A DNA stretch of 64,000 nucleotides from contig NZ_JBHFQG010000002.1 of assembly GCF_041949975.1 (NCBI RefSeq), positions 124,001 to 188,000 on the forward strand, given 5' to 3'. The DNA comes from Alteribacillus sp041949975 (GTDB taxonomy: Bacteria > Bacillota > Bacilli > Bacillales > Marinococcaceae). The translations under genes and the position numbers were made by a program. Below the pieces are notes generated by a model that did not search any database, was not told the origin of the DNA, and saw only the letters and a program-made list of their open reading frames with translations. Numbering within the stretch: the stretch's first letter is position 1; every line of letters begins with the position of its first letter. Positions 16,563 through 25,142 of this stretch are shown here, piece after piece.

Positions 16563-17345
16563 ATGGATTTATTATCAAAAAGCCGAAAAATCAATGACAT
16601 GCTTCAAAAAACTGCAGGAGATCACGTGAATTTCAAGGATATGGCTGAAACGTTACGTGATGTTATTTCTGCGAATGTGTTCGTAGTGAGCCGTAGAGGA
16701 AAGTTACTTGGTTATGCAATTAAACAAGAAATTGAAAACGACCGAATGAAAAAAATGCTAGAAGAAAGACAGTTTCCAGAAGAATACACTTCCGGATTGT
16801 TTAAAATCGAAGAAACATCTCCTAATCTAAGTATTGAAAGTGAATATACTGCATTTCCTGTAGAAAGCAAAGAGCTTTTCAGTTCCGGTTTAACGACAGT
16901 AGTACCGATTATTGGGGGAGGACAGCGCCTAGGAACTCTCGTTCTAGCAAGGCTGAATGATTCCTTCGATAATGATGATCTCATTCTAGCAGAGTATGGC
17001 GCTACCGTTGTTGGAATGGAAATCCTGCATGAAAAAACGCAGGAAATTGAAGAGGAAGCAAGAAGTAAAGCAGTTGTTCAAATGGCGATCAGCTCTCTTT
17101 CCTACAGCGAATTAGAAGCAGTGGAGCATATTTTCGAAGAGCTGGAAGGAAAAGAAGGATTATTAGTAGCTAGTAAAATTGCTGACCGTGTAGGCATTAC
17201 GAGATCTGTTATCGTAAACGCACTAAGAAAACTGGAAAGTGCCGGGGTTATAGAATCTCGTTCTCTAGGAATGAAAGGAACATACATTAAGGTACTTAAT
17301 GATAAATTCCTTTATGAACTTGAAAAAATAAAAACAAGCGGCTGA
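16563..17345 (+). CDS. codY: Global transcriptional regulator CodY
   Basis: This 260-residue repressor senses GTP and branched-chain amino acids and controls nutrient-limitation genes. The N-terminal GAF domain begins MDLLSKSRKINDMLQ. The C-terminal winged helix-turn-helix contains ASKIADRVGITRSVIVNALR, followed by LESAGVIESRSLGMKGTYIKV, nearly identical to B. subtilis CodY (259 residues). An ACAGGAGGAG ribosome-binding site precedes it. It is the last gene of the cod operon. In B. subtilis CodY represses flagellar genes, and the next operon here is flagellar. Confidence 0.98.
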   Translation: MDLLSKSRKINDMLQKTAGDHVNFKDMAETLRDVISANVFVVSRRGKLLGYAIKQEIENDRMKKMLEERQFPEEYTSGLFKIEETSPNLSIESEYTAFPVESKELFSSGLTTVVPIIGGGQRLGTLVLARLNDSFDNDDLILAEYGATVVGMEILHEKTQEIEEEARSKAVVQMAISSLSYSELEAVEHIFEELEGKEGLLVASKIADRVGITRSVIVNALRKLESAGVIESRSLGMKGTYIKVLNDKFLYELEKIKTSG

Positions 17346-17365
17346 ATAAAATATGAAGAAAAACG

Positions 17366-17397
17366 GGTTGTCTCTGAAGTAGAGACAACCTTTTTTT
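17366..17397 (+). terminator. Rho-independent terminator after codY
   Basis: GGTTGTCTC (17366-17374) pairs perfectly with GAGACAACC (17382-17390), followed by seven T. It separates the cod operon from the fla/che operon. Confidence 0.93.
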
Positions 17398-17953
17398 CTT
17401 AACACCCGATGGTAATTCAGGAAGGCTCTTGGCACACAGAAGTAGAGGAAGAAAGATGGAACGTATAACCAAGGATTTGGTTTGAAGACCGAAGTTGGAG
17501 GAAGAGAGGAAATGCGACAGACCGGGTTGAAAAAGAATCACATATACACCACTGCCAACTTTCTAAATAAGGCTAAATAGGCACCGCCTGTAATGAAAAG
17601 AGAAAATCAAGCAAAACAGCCGGTTGTGAAAATAAATGCGATCGGCTGTTTACTATCCAAGGACTTTTAAATAGCTCAATTTTTAATACTACTAGGGTTT
17701 TTTAAATAAAAAAGAAGAAAATACAAGAAGAAAGACCTATTAAAATTTTTTGTGAACATTACGAATAGAGAGTACTCCTAATCGTTATGATAGATAATCA
17801 AGGGGTATCTTTATAGAACAATAGAATGAACCTTGCCAAAAACAATGAAAATACAATTAGTTCAACAGAACTATATAGTTAAAAAGAATTAGTATTTATG
17901 AAAATTTCAGGGTAGTACTATGTTAATAAATTAAAAAAGTGTTTAGACAAGGT
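17398..17953 (+). other. Upstream regulatory region of the fla/che operon
   Basis: No gene is seen in this stretch. It holds a 9-base-pair stem (AAACAGCCG 17614-17622 with CGGCTGTTT 17643-17651) without a following T run. It also has an inverted repeat TAGTTC-AACA-GAACTA (17858-17873) and a partial CodY-box-like sequence ending GAAAATT (17892-17906). These could be regulator sites for flagellar expression. Confidence 0.45.
17892..17906 (+). promoter_or_regulatory. Possible CodY box upstream of flgB
   Basis: GTATTTATGAAAATT matches 11 of 15 positions of the CodY consensus AATTTTCWGAAAATT, with the right half perfect. It is about 50 bases upstream of the -35 box. CodY is known to repress motility genes in B. 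subtilis. A four-mismatch site in AT-rich DNA can arise by chance. Confidence 0.3.
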
Positions 17954-17982
17954 TAGACAAATGTCGCATATTTTTATACAAT
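17954..17982 (+). promoter_or_regulatory. SigA-type promoter of the fla/che operon
   Basis: TAGACA (17954-17959) and TACAAT (17977-17982) are 17 bases apart, each one mismatch from consensus. The predicted transcript starts near 17989 and has a leader of about 120 bases before flgB. No SigD-type box was found. Confidence 0.62.
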
Positions 17983-18107
17983 TTGGGTAGTAATGGCTAA
18001 ATATTTGTAGAATTAGGAAGTAACTGCCCAAATGTAATACATATTTAGTATCAACGACTAAAGTTTAATGTCTAAAGTCGCACAAAAGGGGAGAGGAGGA
18101 TACAAAT

Positions 18108-18503
18108 TTGGGATTATTTGATTCTAGTAATTTTCAAAACCTGGAGAACGGGATGAAAGGTGCTGCTCTAGAACAAAAAGCAATATCGCAAAACATTGCG
18201 AATATCGACACACCTAACTATAAGGCTAAACGTTCTCACTTTCAGCATACCCTTAATGAAGCCATTCAAAACCAGCAACTTCAAGCAAATCGCATGAATA
18301 ATAAACATCTTCCATTTGGTAGTCAGCAGGAGGCGGCGTATGTAAGCGAGGATAATTCGACAATGTACAACCATAATGGAAATAACGTCGACATTGACAA
18401 AGAAATGTCGAATCTTGCAAAAAATCAAATCTATTATAATGCACTCATAGATCGGTTAAGTGGAAAGTTCAACAGTTTAAAAACAGCGGTGAGAGGTGGA
18501 TAA
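18108..18503 (+). CDS. flgB: Flagellar basal-body rod protein FlgB
   Basis: This 131-residue rod protein begins MGLFDSSNFQNLENGMKGA and carries the rod-family signature SQNIANIDTPNYKAKR. It forms the proximal rod with FlgC. The start codon is TTG 18108, supported by GAGGAGG at 18093-18099 and by the family N-terminus. It opens the fla/che operon, and flgC follows after 6 bases. Confidence 0.95.
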   Translation: MGLFDSSNFQNLENGMKGAALEQKAISQNIANIDTPNYKAKRSHFQHTLNEAIQNQQLQANRMNNKHLPFGSQQEAAYVSEDNSTMYNHNGNNVDIDKEMSNLAKNQIYYNALIDRLSGKFNSLKTAVRGG

Positions 18504-18509
18504 AACAGT

Positions 18510-18971
18510 ATGGGGATTTTTAATGGTATTAATGCTTCATCTTCTGCCCTTACAGCACAAAGGCTGCGCATGGATGTTACTTCATCTAATTTAGCTAATG
18601 CAGATTCTACCAGAGGCCGACTCGTCGACGGAGAATGGGAGCCTTACCGTAGGAAAATGGTCAGTATGTCTCCTAATCAATCAGAGTTTTCTTCTTTTTT
18701 ACAGCAGGCAAAAGCGAAAAGTTCTTCAACAGCCGGAGAGGGCGTGAAAATAGATGGAATTATTGAGGATCAATCGCCATTTAAACAGGTATACGAGCCC
18801 GATCATCCAGAGGCAGATGAGGATGGCTTTGTTGAAATGCCAAATGTTGATCCCTTAAAAGAAATGGTCAACATGATGAGCGCAACCCGTTCCTATGAAG
18901 CAAACATTACCAGTATGAATGCTTCCAAAAATATGATGCTGAAAGCTCTGGAAATCGGAAGAGGGCAATAA
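18510..18971 (+). CDS. flgC: Flagellar basal-body rod protein FlgC
   Basis: This 153-residue proximal rod protein has the N-terminal rod motif LRMDVTSSNLANADSTRGR and the C-terminal rod motif RSYEANITSMNASKNMMLKA. Its length is close to B. subtilis FlgC (150). It is preceded by GAGAGGTGG at the end of flgB. Confidence 0.95.
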   Translation: MGIFNGINASSSALTAQRLRMDVTSSNLANADSTRGRLVDGEWEPYRRKMVSMSPNQSEFSSFLQQAKAKSSSTAGEGVKIDGIIEDQSPFKQVYEPDHPEADEDGFVEMPNVDPLKEMVNMMSATRSYEANITSMNASKNMMLKALEIGRGQ

Positions 18972-18989
18972 AAACAGGGAGGTTAGCCT

Positions 18990-19304
18990 ATGAGTAATCA
19001 TCTAATAAACTCTTCATATGCCAATACATTAAACCAAGAACCATTGCGAACAAGTGAGAATCAAAAAACACCTGCAGAGGTGCAGGAAAATTTTAAAAAT
19101 GCATTAAATAAGGCGCTTTCGGATATGAACGAATCACTGTTAGATTCAGATGAAATGACATCTAAGCTTGCGAGCGGAGAAGTGGAAGATCTACATGAAG
19201 TGATGGTTACAGCGGAAAAAGCAAGTGTATCACTTCAAACAACAGTAGAAATAAGAAATAAAGCATTAGAAGCCTACCGGGAGATTATGCGGATGCAAGT
19301 TTGA
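18990..19304 (+). CDS. fliE: Flagellar hook-basal body protein FliE
   Basis: This 104-residue adaptor joins the MS ring to the rod. The C-terminal part is typical: EVEDLHEVMVTAEKASVSLQ, then TTVEIRNKALEAYREIMRMQV. A GGGAGG ribosome-binding site precedes ATG. Length and position between flgC and fliF match B. subtilis (106 residues). Confidence 0.94.
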   Translation: MSNHLINSSYANTLNQEPLRTSENQKTPAEVQENFKNALNKALSDMNESLLDSDEMTSKLASGEVEDLHEVMVTAEKASVSLQTTVEIRNKALEAYREIMRMQV

Positions 19305-19345
19305 TAGTGCATACCTGGTTTTGAGTTCAGCAGTCGGGAGGACCC

Positions 19346-20935
19346 ATGAAAGAGAAGTTTATCACAATTAAAAATAAGACAATGGAATATTGGCGCAATC
19401 GAACAAAGGGGCAGAAAACTCTGATCATCGGATTTATTATACTTTTTCTTCTCGTTATATTTTTAACTGTCTTTTTTGGAACCCGTACTAATTATGCCCC
19501 TTTATATTCAGATCTTTCACCGGAAGAAACCGGCCAGATTAAGGAAACTCTTGACACTAGAGGCGTGCCATCTCAATTAATAGATGATGGCTTAACGATT
19601 CAAGTACCGGAAACACAAGTGGATGCTTTAAAAGTTGAACTAGCATCAGAAGGCATTCCCGAAAGCGGTTCGATTGATTATACATTTATTGAAGATCAGA
19701 TGGGCTTTGGAATGACAGATAATGAATTTGATGTGTTGGAGCGTGCTGCTATGCAGACCGAGCTTGAAGGTCTCATACAGAACATAGAAGGGGTAGATGG
19801 GGCAAATGTCATGATCACGCTCCCTCAAGAATCAACATGGGTAGCTGAAGAAGATGAAGGAGCTTCTGCCTCTGTTGTTATTGATACCGGCGGAAGAAGC
19901 AGCATGGACCAGGTTCAGGTGAAAGCATTATATCACCTGGTTTCTAAAAGTGTGCCAGATCTATCTGTAGATAATATCGTCATCATGAATGAAAGGTTTG
20001 AGCATTTTGATTACGAAAATCAAGATTCCTCTCATTCGACATTAAACGCCTATGAGGAGCAGCGAAGCATTCAAGACGATATTGAAAAAGATATACAGTC
20101 TCAGATCCAGCAAATGCTTGGCACTATAATGGGCCCTGACAAAGTAGTCGTTTCAGTAACAACAGATATTGATTTTACTCAAGAAAATCGAGAAGAAGCT
20201 TTGGTGGAGCCCGTAGACGAAGAAAATATGGAAGGCATTGAAATCAGTGCCGAACGGATTACAGAAACGTATGAAGGTGCTTTCCCAGAAGAAGGCGGCG
20301 TCCCAGGAGCTGGAGAGGAAGGCGTAGCCAATTACCCTGCTGGCTTCGCAGCAGGAGATGGTGATTATGAACGAACCGAAGACAGAATTAACCATGAAGT
20401 GAATCGAATTCACCGGGAAATTGTCGAAAGCCCTTATAAAATTCGAGATTTAGGCATTCAGGTTATGGTAGAACCGCCTGACCCGGAAGATCCTGATTCA
20501 TTAGCCCCGGAAAGCATTAATGACATCGAACAAATTTTAAGCACGGTGGTCAGCACTAGTATTGATGACTCATACTTAGATGAAGTTACAGAAGATCAGA
20601 TTAATGACAAGATCTTCGTATCGGCTCAAGAATTTGCTGGGAAAATAGTTCTTGATTCTGAAGAAGGTACATCGATTCCGTTATGGATGTATATTTTGGC
20701 AGGGGTTATGGCTGCTGCAGTAATTGTACTGCTTATTCTTCTGCTTAGAAGAAGAAAAGACACAGAAGAAGACGATTTTTATATGGAGCAGATGACTGCA
20801 GAAGAAGAAGTCCCTAATTTACCAGAAGGTGAAGATTCAGAACAGACAACAAGACGAAAACAGCTGGAAAAGCTTGCAAAGGACAAACCAGAAGAATTTT
20901 CAAAATTATTACGGACCTGGCTGTCCGATGATTAG
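19346..20935 (+). CDS. fliF: Flagellar MS-ring protein FliF
   Basis: This 529-residue protein forms the membrane ring on which the flagellum is built. A first membrane segment lies near residues 23-44 and a second near 445-467. Between them are the ring-building motifs, including YAPLYSDLSPEETGQIKETL and VMITLPQESTW. The acidic region around EEGGVPGAGEEGVANYPAG is typical of the periplasmic-loop equivalent. The C-terminal tail, ending EEFSKLLRTWLSDD, binds FliG. GGGAGG precedes the ATG. Confidence 0.96.
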   Translation: MKEKFITIKNKTMEYWRNRTKGQKTLIIGFIILFLLVIFLTVFFGTRTNYAPLYSDLSPEETGQIKETLDTRGVPSQLIDDGLTIQVPETQVDALKVELASEGIPESGSIDYTFIEDQMGFGMTDNEFDVLERAAMQTELEGLIQNIEGVDGANVMITLPQESTWVAEEDEGASASVVIDTGGRSSMDQVQVKALYHLVSKSVPDLSVDNIVIMNERFEHFDYENQDSSHSTLNAYEEQRSIQDDIEKDIQSQIQQMLGTIMGPDKVVVSVTTDIDFTQENREEALVEPVDEENMEGIEISAERITETYEGAFPEEGGVPGAGEEGVANYPAGFAAGDGDYERTEDRINHEVNRIHREIVESPYKIRDLGIQVMVEPPDPEDPDSLAPESINDIEQILSTVVSTSIDDSYLDEVTEDQINDKIFVSAQEFAGKIVLDSEEGTSIPLWMYILAGVMAAAVIVLLILLLRRRKDTEEDDFYMEQMTAEEEVPNLPEGEDSEQTTRRKQLEKLAKDKPEEFSKLLRTWLSDD

Positions 20936-20947
20936 GAGGTTATCGTA

Positions 20948-21961
20948 TTGCCAAAAGCTAGAGATACATTAAGCGGAAAACAGAAGGCTGCGATGCTCCT
21001 GATTTCCCTTGGTCCAGATGTTTCTGCTCAAGTATATAAGCACCTGAGCGAAGATGAGATCGAAAAACTGACTCTTGAAATCGCAAATGTGAGAAAGGTA
21101 GACAGCAGCACCAAAGAGAGTGTACTCGAAGAATTTTATCAAATTGCCGTAGCTCAAGATTATATAGATCAGGGCGGTATCGGTTATGCAAAAAGCGTGC
21201 TCGAAAAAGCCCTGGGCGAAAATGAAGCGATGCAGGTTATAAATAGACTCACTTCTACTTTGCAGGTAAAACCTTTTGATTTCGCCAGGAAGGCTGACCC
21301 GTCTCAAATATTAAACTTTATACAAAACGAACATCCGCAAACAATCGCCCTCATTTTATCTTATTTGGAATCAGTACAGGCTGGACAAATTTTATCTGAA
21401 CTGCCCCAGGAGGTGCAGGCAGATGTGGCGAAGCGTATTGCGGTCATGGACAGTACCTCGCCTGAAATTGTGAATGAAGTAGAAAATATTTTAGAACAGA
21501 AGTTGTCAGCAACGGTAACTCAGGATTATACAGAAGCGGGCGGCATTGAGTCAGTGGTTGAAGTTTTAAACAGTGTAGACCGCAGTACAGAGCGAACAAT
21601 ATTAGATTCTCTTGAAATACAGGACCCTGAATTGGCAGAGGAAATTAAAAAGAGAATGTTTGTATTTGAAGATATTGTTACACTCGATAATCGTTCCATC
21701 CAAAGAGTCATCCGTGATGTAGAAAATGAAGACTTGCAGCTTGCATTAAAAGTCGCCAGTGAGGAAGTGCAAGATTTAGTATTTAATAATATGTCTCAGC
21801 GTATGGCTGATACCTTTAAAGAAGAAATGGAATTTATGGGACCGGTCCGCCTTCGCGATGTGGAAGAGTCTCAAACTAGAATTGTTGCTGTCATCCGAAA
21901 GCTTGAAGAATCCGGAGAAATCGTCATTGCCCGCGGCGGAGGGGATGATATTATTGTCTAG
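20948..21961 (+). CDS. fliG: Flagellar motor switch protein FliG
   Basis: This 337-residue rotor protein couples stator torque to the C ring. It contains LSGKQKAAMLLISLGPDVSA, then EHPQTIALILSYLESVQAG in the middle domain and the charged torque helix region VLEKLRD-like LDNRSIQRVIRDVENEDLQL in the C-terminal domain. It starts at TTG 20948 after TTAGGAGGTTATC. Length equals the 338 residues of B. subtilis FliG. Its end overlaps fliH by 8 bases. Confidence 0.96.
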   Translation: MPKARDTLSGKQKAAMLLISLGPDVSAQVYKHLSEDEIEKLTLEIANVRKVDSSTKESVLEEFYQIAVAQDYIDQGGIGYAKSVLEKALGENEAMQVINRLTSTLQVKPFDFARKADPSQILNFIQNEHPQTIALILSYLESVQAGQILSELPQEVQADVAKRIAVMDSTSPEIVNEVENILEQKLSATVTQDYTEAGGIESVVEVLNSVDRSTERTILDSLEIQDPELAEEIKKRMFVFEDIVTLDNRSIQRVIRDVENEDLQLALKVASEEVQDLVFNNMSQRMADTFKEEMEFMGPVRLRDVEESQTRIVAVIRKLEESGEIVIARGGGDDIIV

Positions 21962-22799
21962 ACTTATTAAGGCTCCCAATGCTTCTTCAGAGGTTTCAGC
22001 GAAACGTTCCATTCAATTAAGACCGGTAACTTCTCGTTTTAAAGCAGGGGAAGATAACGCTATTCATACAGAATACAGCGTAGAAGAGGTCAGGCAGCAC
22101 GAATTAGAAGAGCAAACAGAAAAAGCAAAAGAAGAAAAAAAAGCTGCAGAAAAGCTGAAAGAACAAGCAGAAAGAGAATTAGAGCAAGCCAGAAAACAGA
22201 TCAGTGATGAGGAAGAAGAATCTAAACAACGAATCGAACAAGCTTTTTCAGAAGCCCGGGACAATGGGTATAAAGAGGGGTTTGCGCAGGGTGTAAAAGA
22301 CGGAAATGCGTCCTTAGAAGCAGCAGTAGAAGAAGTGCAGTACATTATTACTTCGGCAAAAGAAGAATATAAAAATTACCTTGAAAAAGCAGAACCAGTG
22401 ATATTAGAGCTTGCTCTTGCAGTAGCCAACCGGGTCATCTATAAATCTTTAAACGATGAAGATGGTACTTGGCTTGAAATTGTAAAAAATGCAGTTCAAG
22501 AAGTAAAAGAGCATGAGGAAATTGCAATACATGTACCCGTATCTCGTTATGAAGAAACAAATCAACTGCGGCAGGAAATAGAAAATTTGCTGACTCACTC
22601 TGAAGACTTACTCCTTTTACCAGATAGTCAGTTAGAGGATGGCCAGTGTATTATTGAAACTTCTTACGGACGAGTAGATGCATCACTAGACAGTCAGCTG
22701 CAAGAATTAAAAACGAAGCTACAAGAAAGATTGAAAGAAGGCAATGAAAATGAAAGCAGTACATTTAACGGAGCTGGTACCCAGCATCAATCCATATAA
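21954..22799 (+). CDS. fliH: Flagellar assembly protein FliH
   Basis: This 281-residue protein regulates the export ATPase FliI. A long Glu/Lys-rich coiled coil (about residues 45-125) precedes a conserved C-terminal domain with LELALAVANRVIYKSL, typical of FliH. TTG 21954 (MSRLIKAPNASS) is chosen because it follows GGAGGGG (21938-21944) at good spacing and matches Bacillus FliH starts. An ATG at 21945 lies too close to that site. The 3' end overlaps fliI by 50 bases. Confidence 0.88.
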   Translation: MSRLIKAPNASSEVSAKRSIQLRPVTSRFKAGEDNAIHTEYSVEEVRQHELEEQTEKAKEEKKAAEKLKEQAERELEQARKQISDEEEESKQRIEQAFSEARDNGYKEGFAQGVKDGNASLEAAVEEVQYIITSAKEEYKNYLEKAEPVILELALAVANRVIYKSLNDEDGTWLEIVKNAVQEVKEHEEIAIHVPVSRYEETNQLRQEIENLLTHSEDLLLLPDSQLEDGQCIIETSYGRVDASLDSQLQELKTKLQERLKEGNENESSTFNGAGTQHQSI

Positions 22800-24063
22800 A
22801 CAATATGGAAAAGTGACGAGAGTAGTAGGTCTTACTATTGAATCCAAAGGTCCTAAAACATCTGTTGGGGATATTTGTCTTATTCATTCTCATGAAAAAA
22901 ACAAACCAGTTACAGCTGAAGTTGTCGGGTTTAAAGATAAAAATGTTTTATTAATGCCTTTAAAACAAACGATGGATATTGGTCCTGGGTGCCTGGTAGA
23001 AGCAACAAGAAATCCTCTTCAAATTAAAGCCGGCAACGGCATTATTGGCAAAGTAATTGACGGCACCGGACAGCCGCTTGATGGTTCAGCTCTCCCAGAA
23101 GGGCTGGTTCGGGTAGGAACGGAAGCAGATCCACCGAACCCAATGCTAAGACCCAGAATAAAAAACCAGCTGTCATTGGGCGTTAAAGCCATTGACGGAC
23201 TTCTCACCGTCGGGAAAGGACAGCGGGTTGGGATATTCGCAGGAAGCGGTGTTGGAAAAAGTACCCTTCTTTCCATGATTACCAGGCATTCCGAGGCGGA
23301 TGTCAATGTTATCGCTCTTATTGGAGAAAGAGGGCGTGAAGTAAAAGATTTTATAGAGCGCGACCTTGGAGAAGAAGGTATGAAAAATTCAGTCCTGGTA
23401 GTAGCTACATCGGATCAGCCAGCTCTCATGAGGATAAAAGGAGCAATGACTGCTACGGCTGTTGCGGAATACTTTAGGGACCAAGGAAAACACGTCAATT
23501 TAATGATGGATTCGGTGACAAGATTTGCGATGGCACAGCGTGAAATTGGTTTGGCCATAGGAGAGCCTCCGACTACAAAAGGGTACACTCCATCTGTTTT
23601 TGCCCTTTTGCCAAGGCTGTTAGAACGCTCAGGCACGAGTGAAAAAGGTTCTATTACTGCGTTTTATACAGTTTTAGTAGATGGGGACGATATGAACGAG
23701 CCAATAGCAGACGCAGTAAGAGGGATACTCGACGGTCATCTTGTATTAGATCGAAAGTTAGCAGATAAAGGTCATTATCCAGCGATTAATGTCTTAAAAA
23801 GCGTCAGCAGAGTAATGAGTGAAATAGTAAGTGAAAAACACCGTCAGGCTGCAGAAAACTTTCGCCGGTATTTAGCAACATATTACGAATCAGAAGATCT
23901 CATAAGCATAGGAGCGTATAAAAAAGGTTCCTCAAAAGAAATTGACAAATCCTTAAAATTATACCCGGTTATGAAACGTTTTCTACAGCAAAACACCGAT
24001 CACAGTCTTTCTTTTCAAGAAACCAATCAACTGCTGCAGGAGCAATTTTACAAAGGAGAATAA
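22750..24063 (+). CDS. fliI: Flagellum-specific ATPase FliI
   Basis: This 437-residue F1-beta-like ATPase energises flagellar type III export. Walker A is GIFAGSGVGKSTLLSM (about residues 161-176), Walker B lies near VNLMMDSVTRFAMAQREIGL, and the export-ATPase signature is GEPPTTKGYTPSVFALLP. ATG 22750 is preferred over ATG 22744 because AAAGAAGG (22734-22741) is then 8 bases away. It overlaps the end of fliH by 50 bases and fliJ follows after 2 bases. Confidence 0.95.
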   Translation: MKAVHLTELVPSINPYKQYGKVTRVVGLTIESKGPKTSVGDICLIHSHEKNKPVTAEVVGFKDKNVLLMPLKQTMDIGPGCLVEATRNPLQIKAGNGIIGKVIDGTGQPLDGSALPEGLVRVGTEADPPNPMLRPRIKNQLSLGVKAIDGLLTVGKGQRVGIFAGSGVGKSTLLSMITRHSEADVNVIALIGERGREVKDFIERDLGEEGMKNSVLVVATSDQPALMRIKGAMTATAVAEYFRDQGKHVNLMMDSVTRFAMAQREIGLAIGEPPTTKGYTPSVFALLPRLLERSGTSEKGSITAFYTVLVDGDDMNEPIADAVRGILDGHLVLDRKLADKGHYPAINVLKSVSRVMSEIVSEKHRQAAENFRRYLATYYESEDLISIGAYKKGSSKEIDKSLKLYPVMKRFLQQNTDHSLSFQETNQLLQEQFYKGE

Positions 24064-24065
24064 AT

Positions 24066-24503
24066 ATGGCCTTCCAATATTCTTTTCAAAAAATCTTGGA
24101 AATCAAAGAACGAGAAAAAGAAGAAAAAGAACAAGAATATCAACAATCTGTAGAGCAGTTTGAGAGTATGGCTACCGCTCTTTATGAACTTTTAAAACAA
24201 AAAGAACAAATGGAAGCTGTGTATCAAGAACGGATGAACAAAGGAATCTTAGTCAAAGAGCTTCAGATGAACGAAAAATTGGTGTTTCAGCTGCAGCAGG
24301 AAATACAACAAGTAAAATATAAAACGGACCAGGCAAGAGACGTTATGTACCAAAAAGAAAAAGAAATGCAGCAAGCTTCTATTGAATGGAAAAAATATAA
24401 AAAAGTAAAAGAATGGAAAAAAGAAGAATACGAACACCTTGTTAAAAAAGAAGAAGAAAAACAGATGGATGAAATTTCCAAAAGGCGATTCGCTAATATA
24501 TAA
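24066..24503 (+). CDS. fliJ: Flagellar export chaperone FliJ
   Basis: This 145-residue protein is an almost continuous charged coiled coil, starting MAFQYSFQKILEIKEREKEE and rich in Glu, Lys and Gln. It fits FliJ, the stalk-like component working with FliI and the export gate. Identification rests on coiled-coil character, length (B. subtilis 147) and place right after fliI. Confidence 0.9.
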   Translation: MAFQYSFQKILEIKEREKEEKEQEYQQSVEQFESMATALYELLKQKEQMEAVYQERMNKGILVKELQMNEKLVFQLQQEIQQVKYKTDQARDVMYQKEKEMQQASIEWKKYKKVKEWKKEEYEHLVKKEEEKQMDEISKRRFANI

Positions 24504-24543
24504 AACATTATCATTAAGCTAGAGCTTGAAAATAGGTGAAGGT

Positions 24544-25113
24544 ATGCCGAAAAAAACAACTGAAAAAAAGAGTGGAAAACTGCAATGGTTTTTTCTGATC
24601 ATTTTTATTCCTACATTGTTTGCTGCCATTATTGCGGGTGTCCTTTTATCTATTTTAGGAGTAAATGTATTGGATTTAGGAAAGAATGCAGCATCTGACC
24701 TGCCGGTTGTATCATCCTTTTTTGAAGAAGAAGAGAACGAGACGGAAAATGAAATGTCAAGCAGGCCGACAGAAAAAGTTCTAAACGAAAAAGATCAGGA
24801 AATAACAGAGTTAGAGCAAGAGTTAGAAGATAAAGAAGAAGAGATTAGAAGTTTGGAAGAAACGTTAGAAGACCTGCAAATCGAAATGGAAACGGAAGAA
24901 GAGAATACAGAACAAACAAATATGGAATTAAAAGAGCTTGCTCAAGTCTATGAAAATATGTCAGCTGGAAAAGCGGCTGATATATTAGCTGAATTGGAAA
25001 CAGAACAAATTTTGAGGCACATGGCTGAAATGAATACAGAAAGCAGAGCAGCAATTATTTCAAAGATGGAAGCAGAGCGGGCTGCTGAACTAATAGATGC
25101 GTTAGATGAATAA
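24544..25113 (+). CDS. ylxF: MotE/YlxF family flagellar protein
   Basis: This 189-residue protein has one N-terminal membrane segment (about residues 14-38), an acidic coiled coil (ELEQELEDKEEEIRSLEETL) and a C-terminal MgtE-N/FliG-like helical domain (KAADILAELETEQILRHMAE). It is the YlxF protein found between fliJ and fliK in Bacillus. Its exact role in flagellar assembly is not established. ATG 24544 follows AGGTGAAGG. An upstream in-frame TTG at 24526 has no site. Confidence 0.85.
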   Translation: MPKKTTEKKSGKLQWFFLIIFIPTLFAAIIAGVLLSILGVNVLDLGKNAASDLPVVSSFFEEEENETENEMSSRPTEKVLNEKDQEITELEQELEDKEEEIRSLEETLEDLQIEMETEEENTEQTNMELKELAQVYENMSAGKAADILAELETEQILRHMAEMNTESRAAIISKMEAERAAELIDALDE

Positions 25114-25142
25114 AATCTACGCTTTGAAAGGAAGTGAGATAG

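Noticed and set aside
17296..17541. Minus-strand frame downstream of codY
   Set aside because: It crosses the codY terminator and shows no translation signals.
17643..17651. Stem at 17614-17651 as a second terminator
   Set aside because: The stem is good but the loop is 20 bases and no T run follows.
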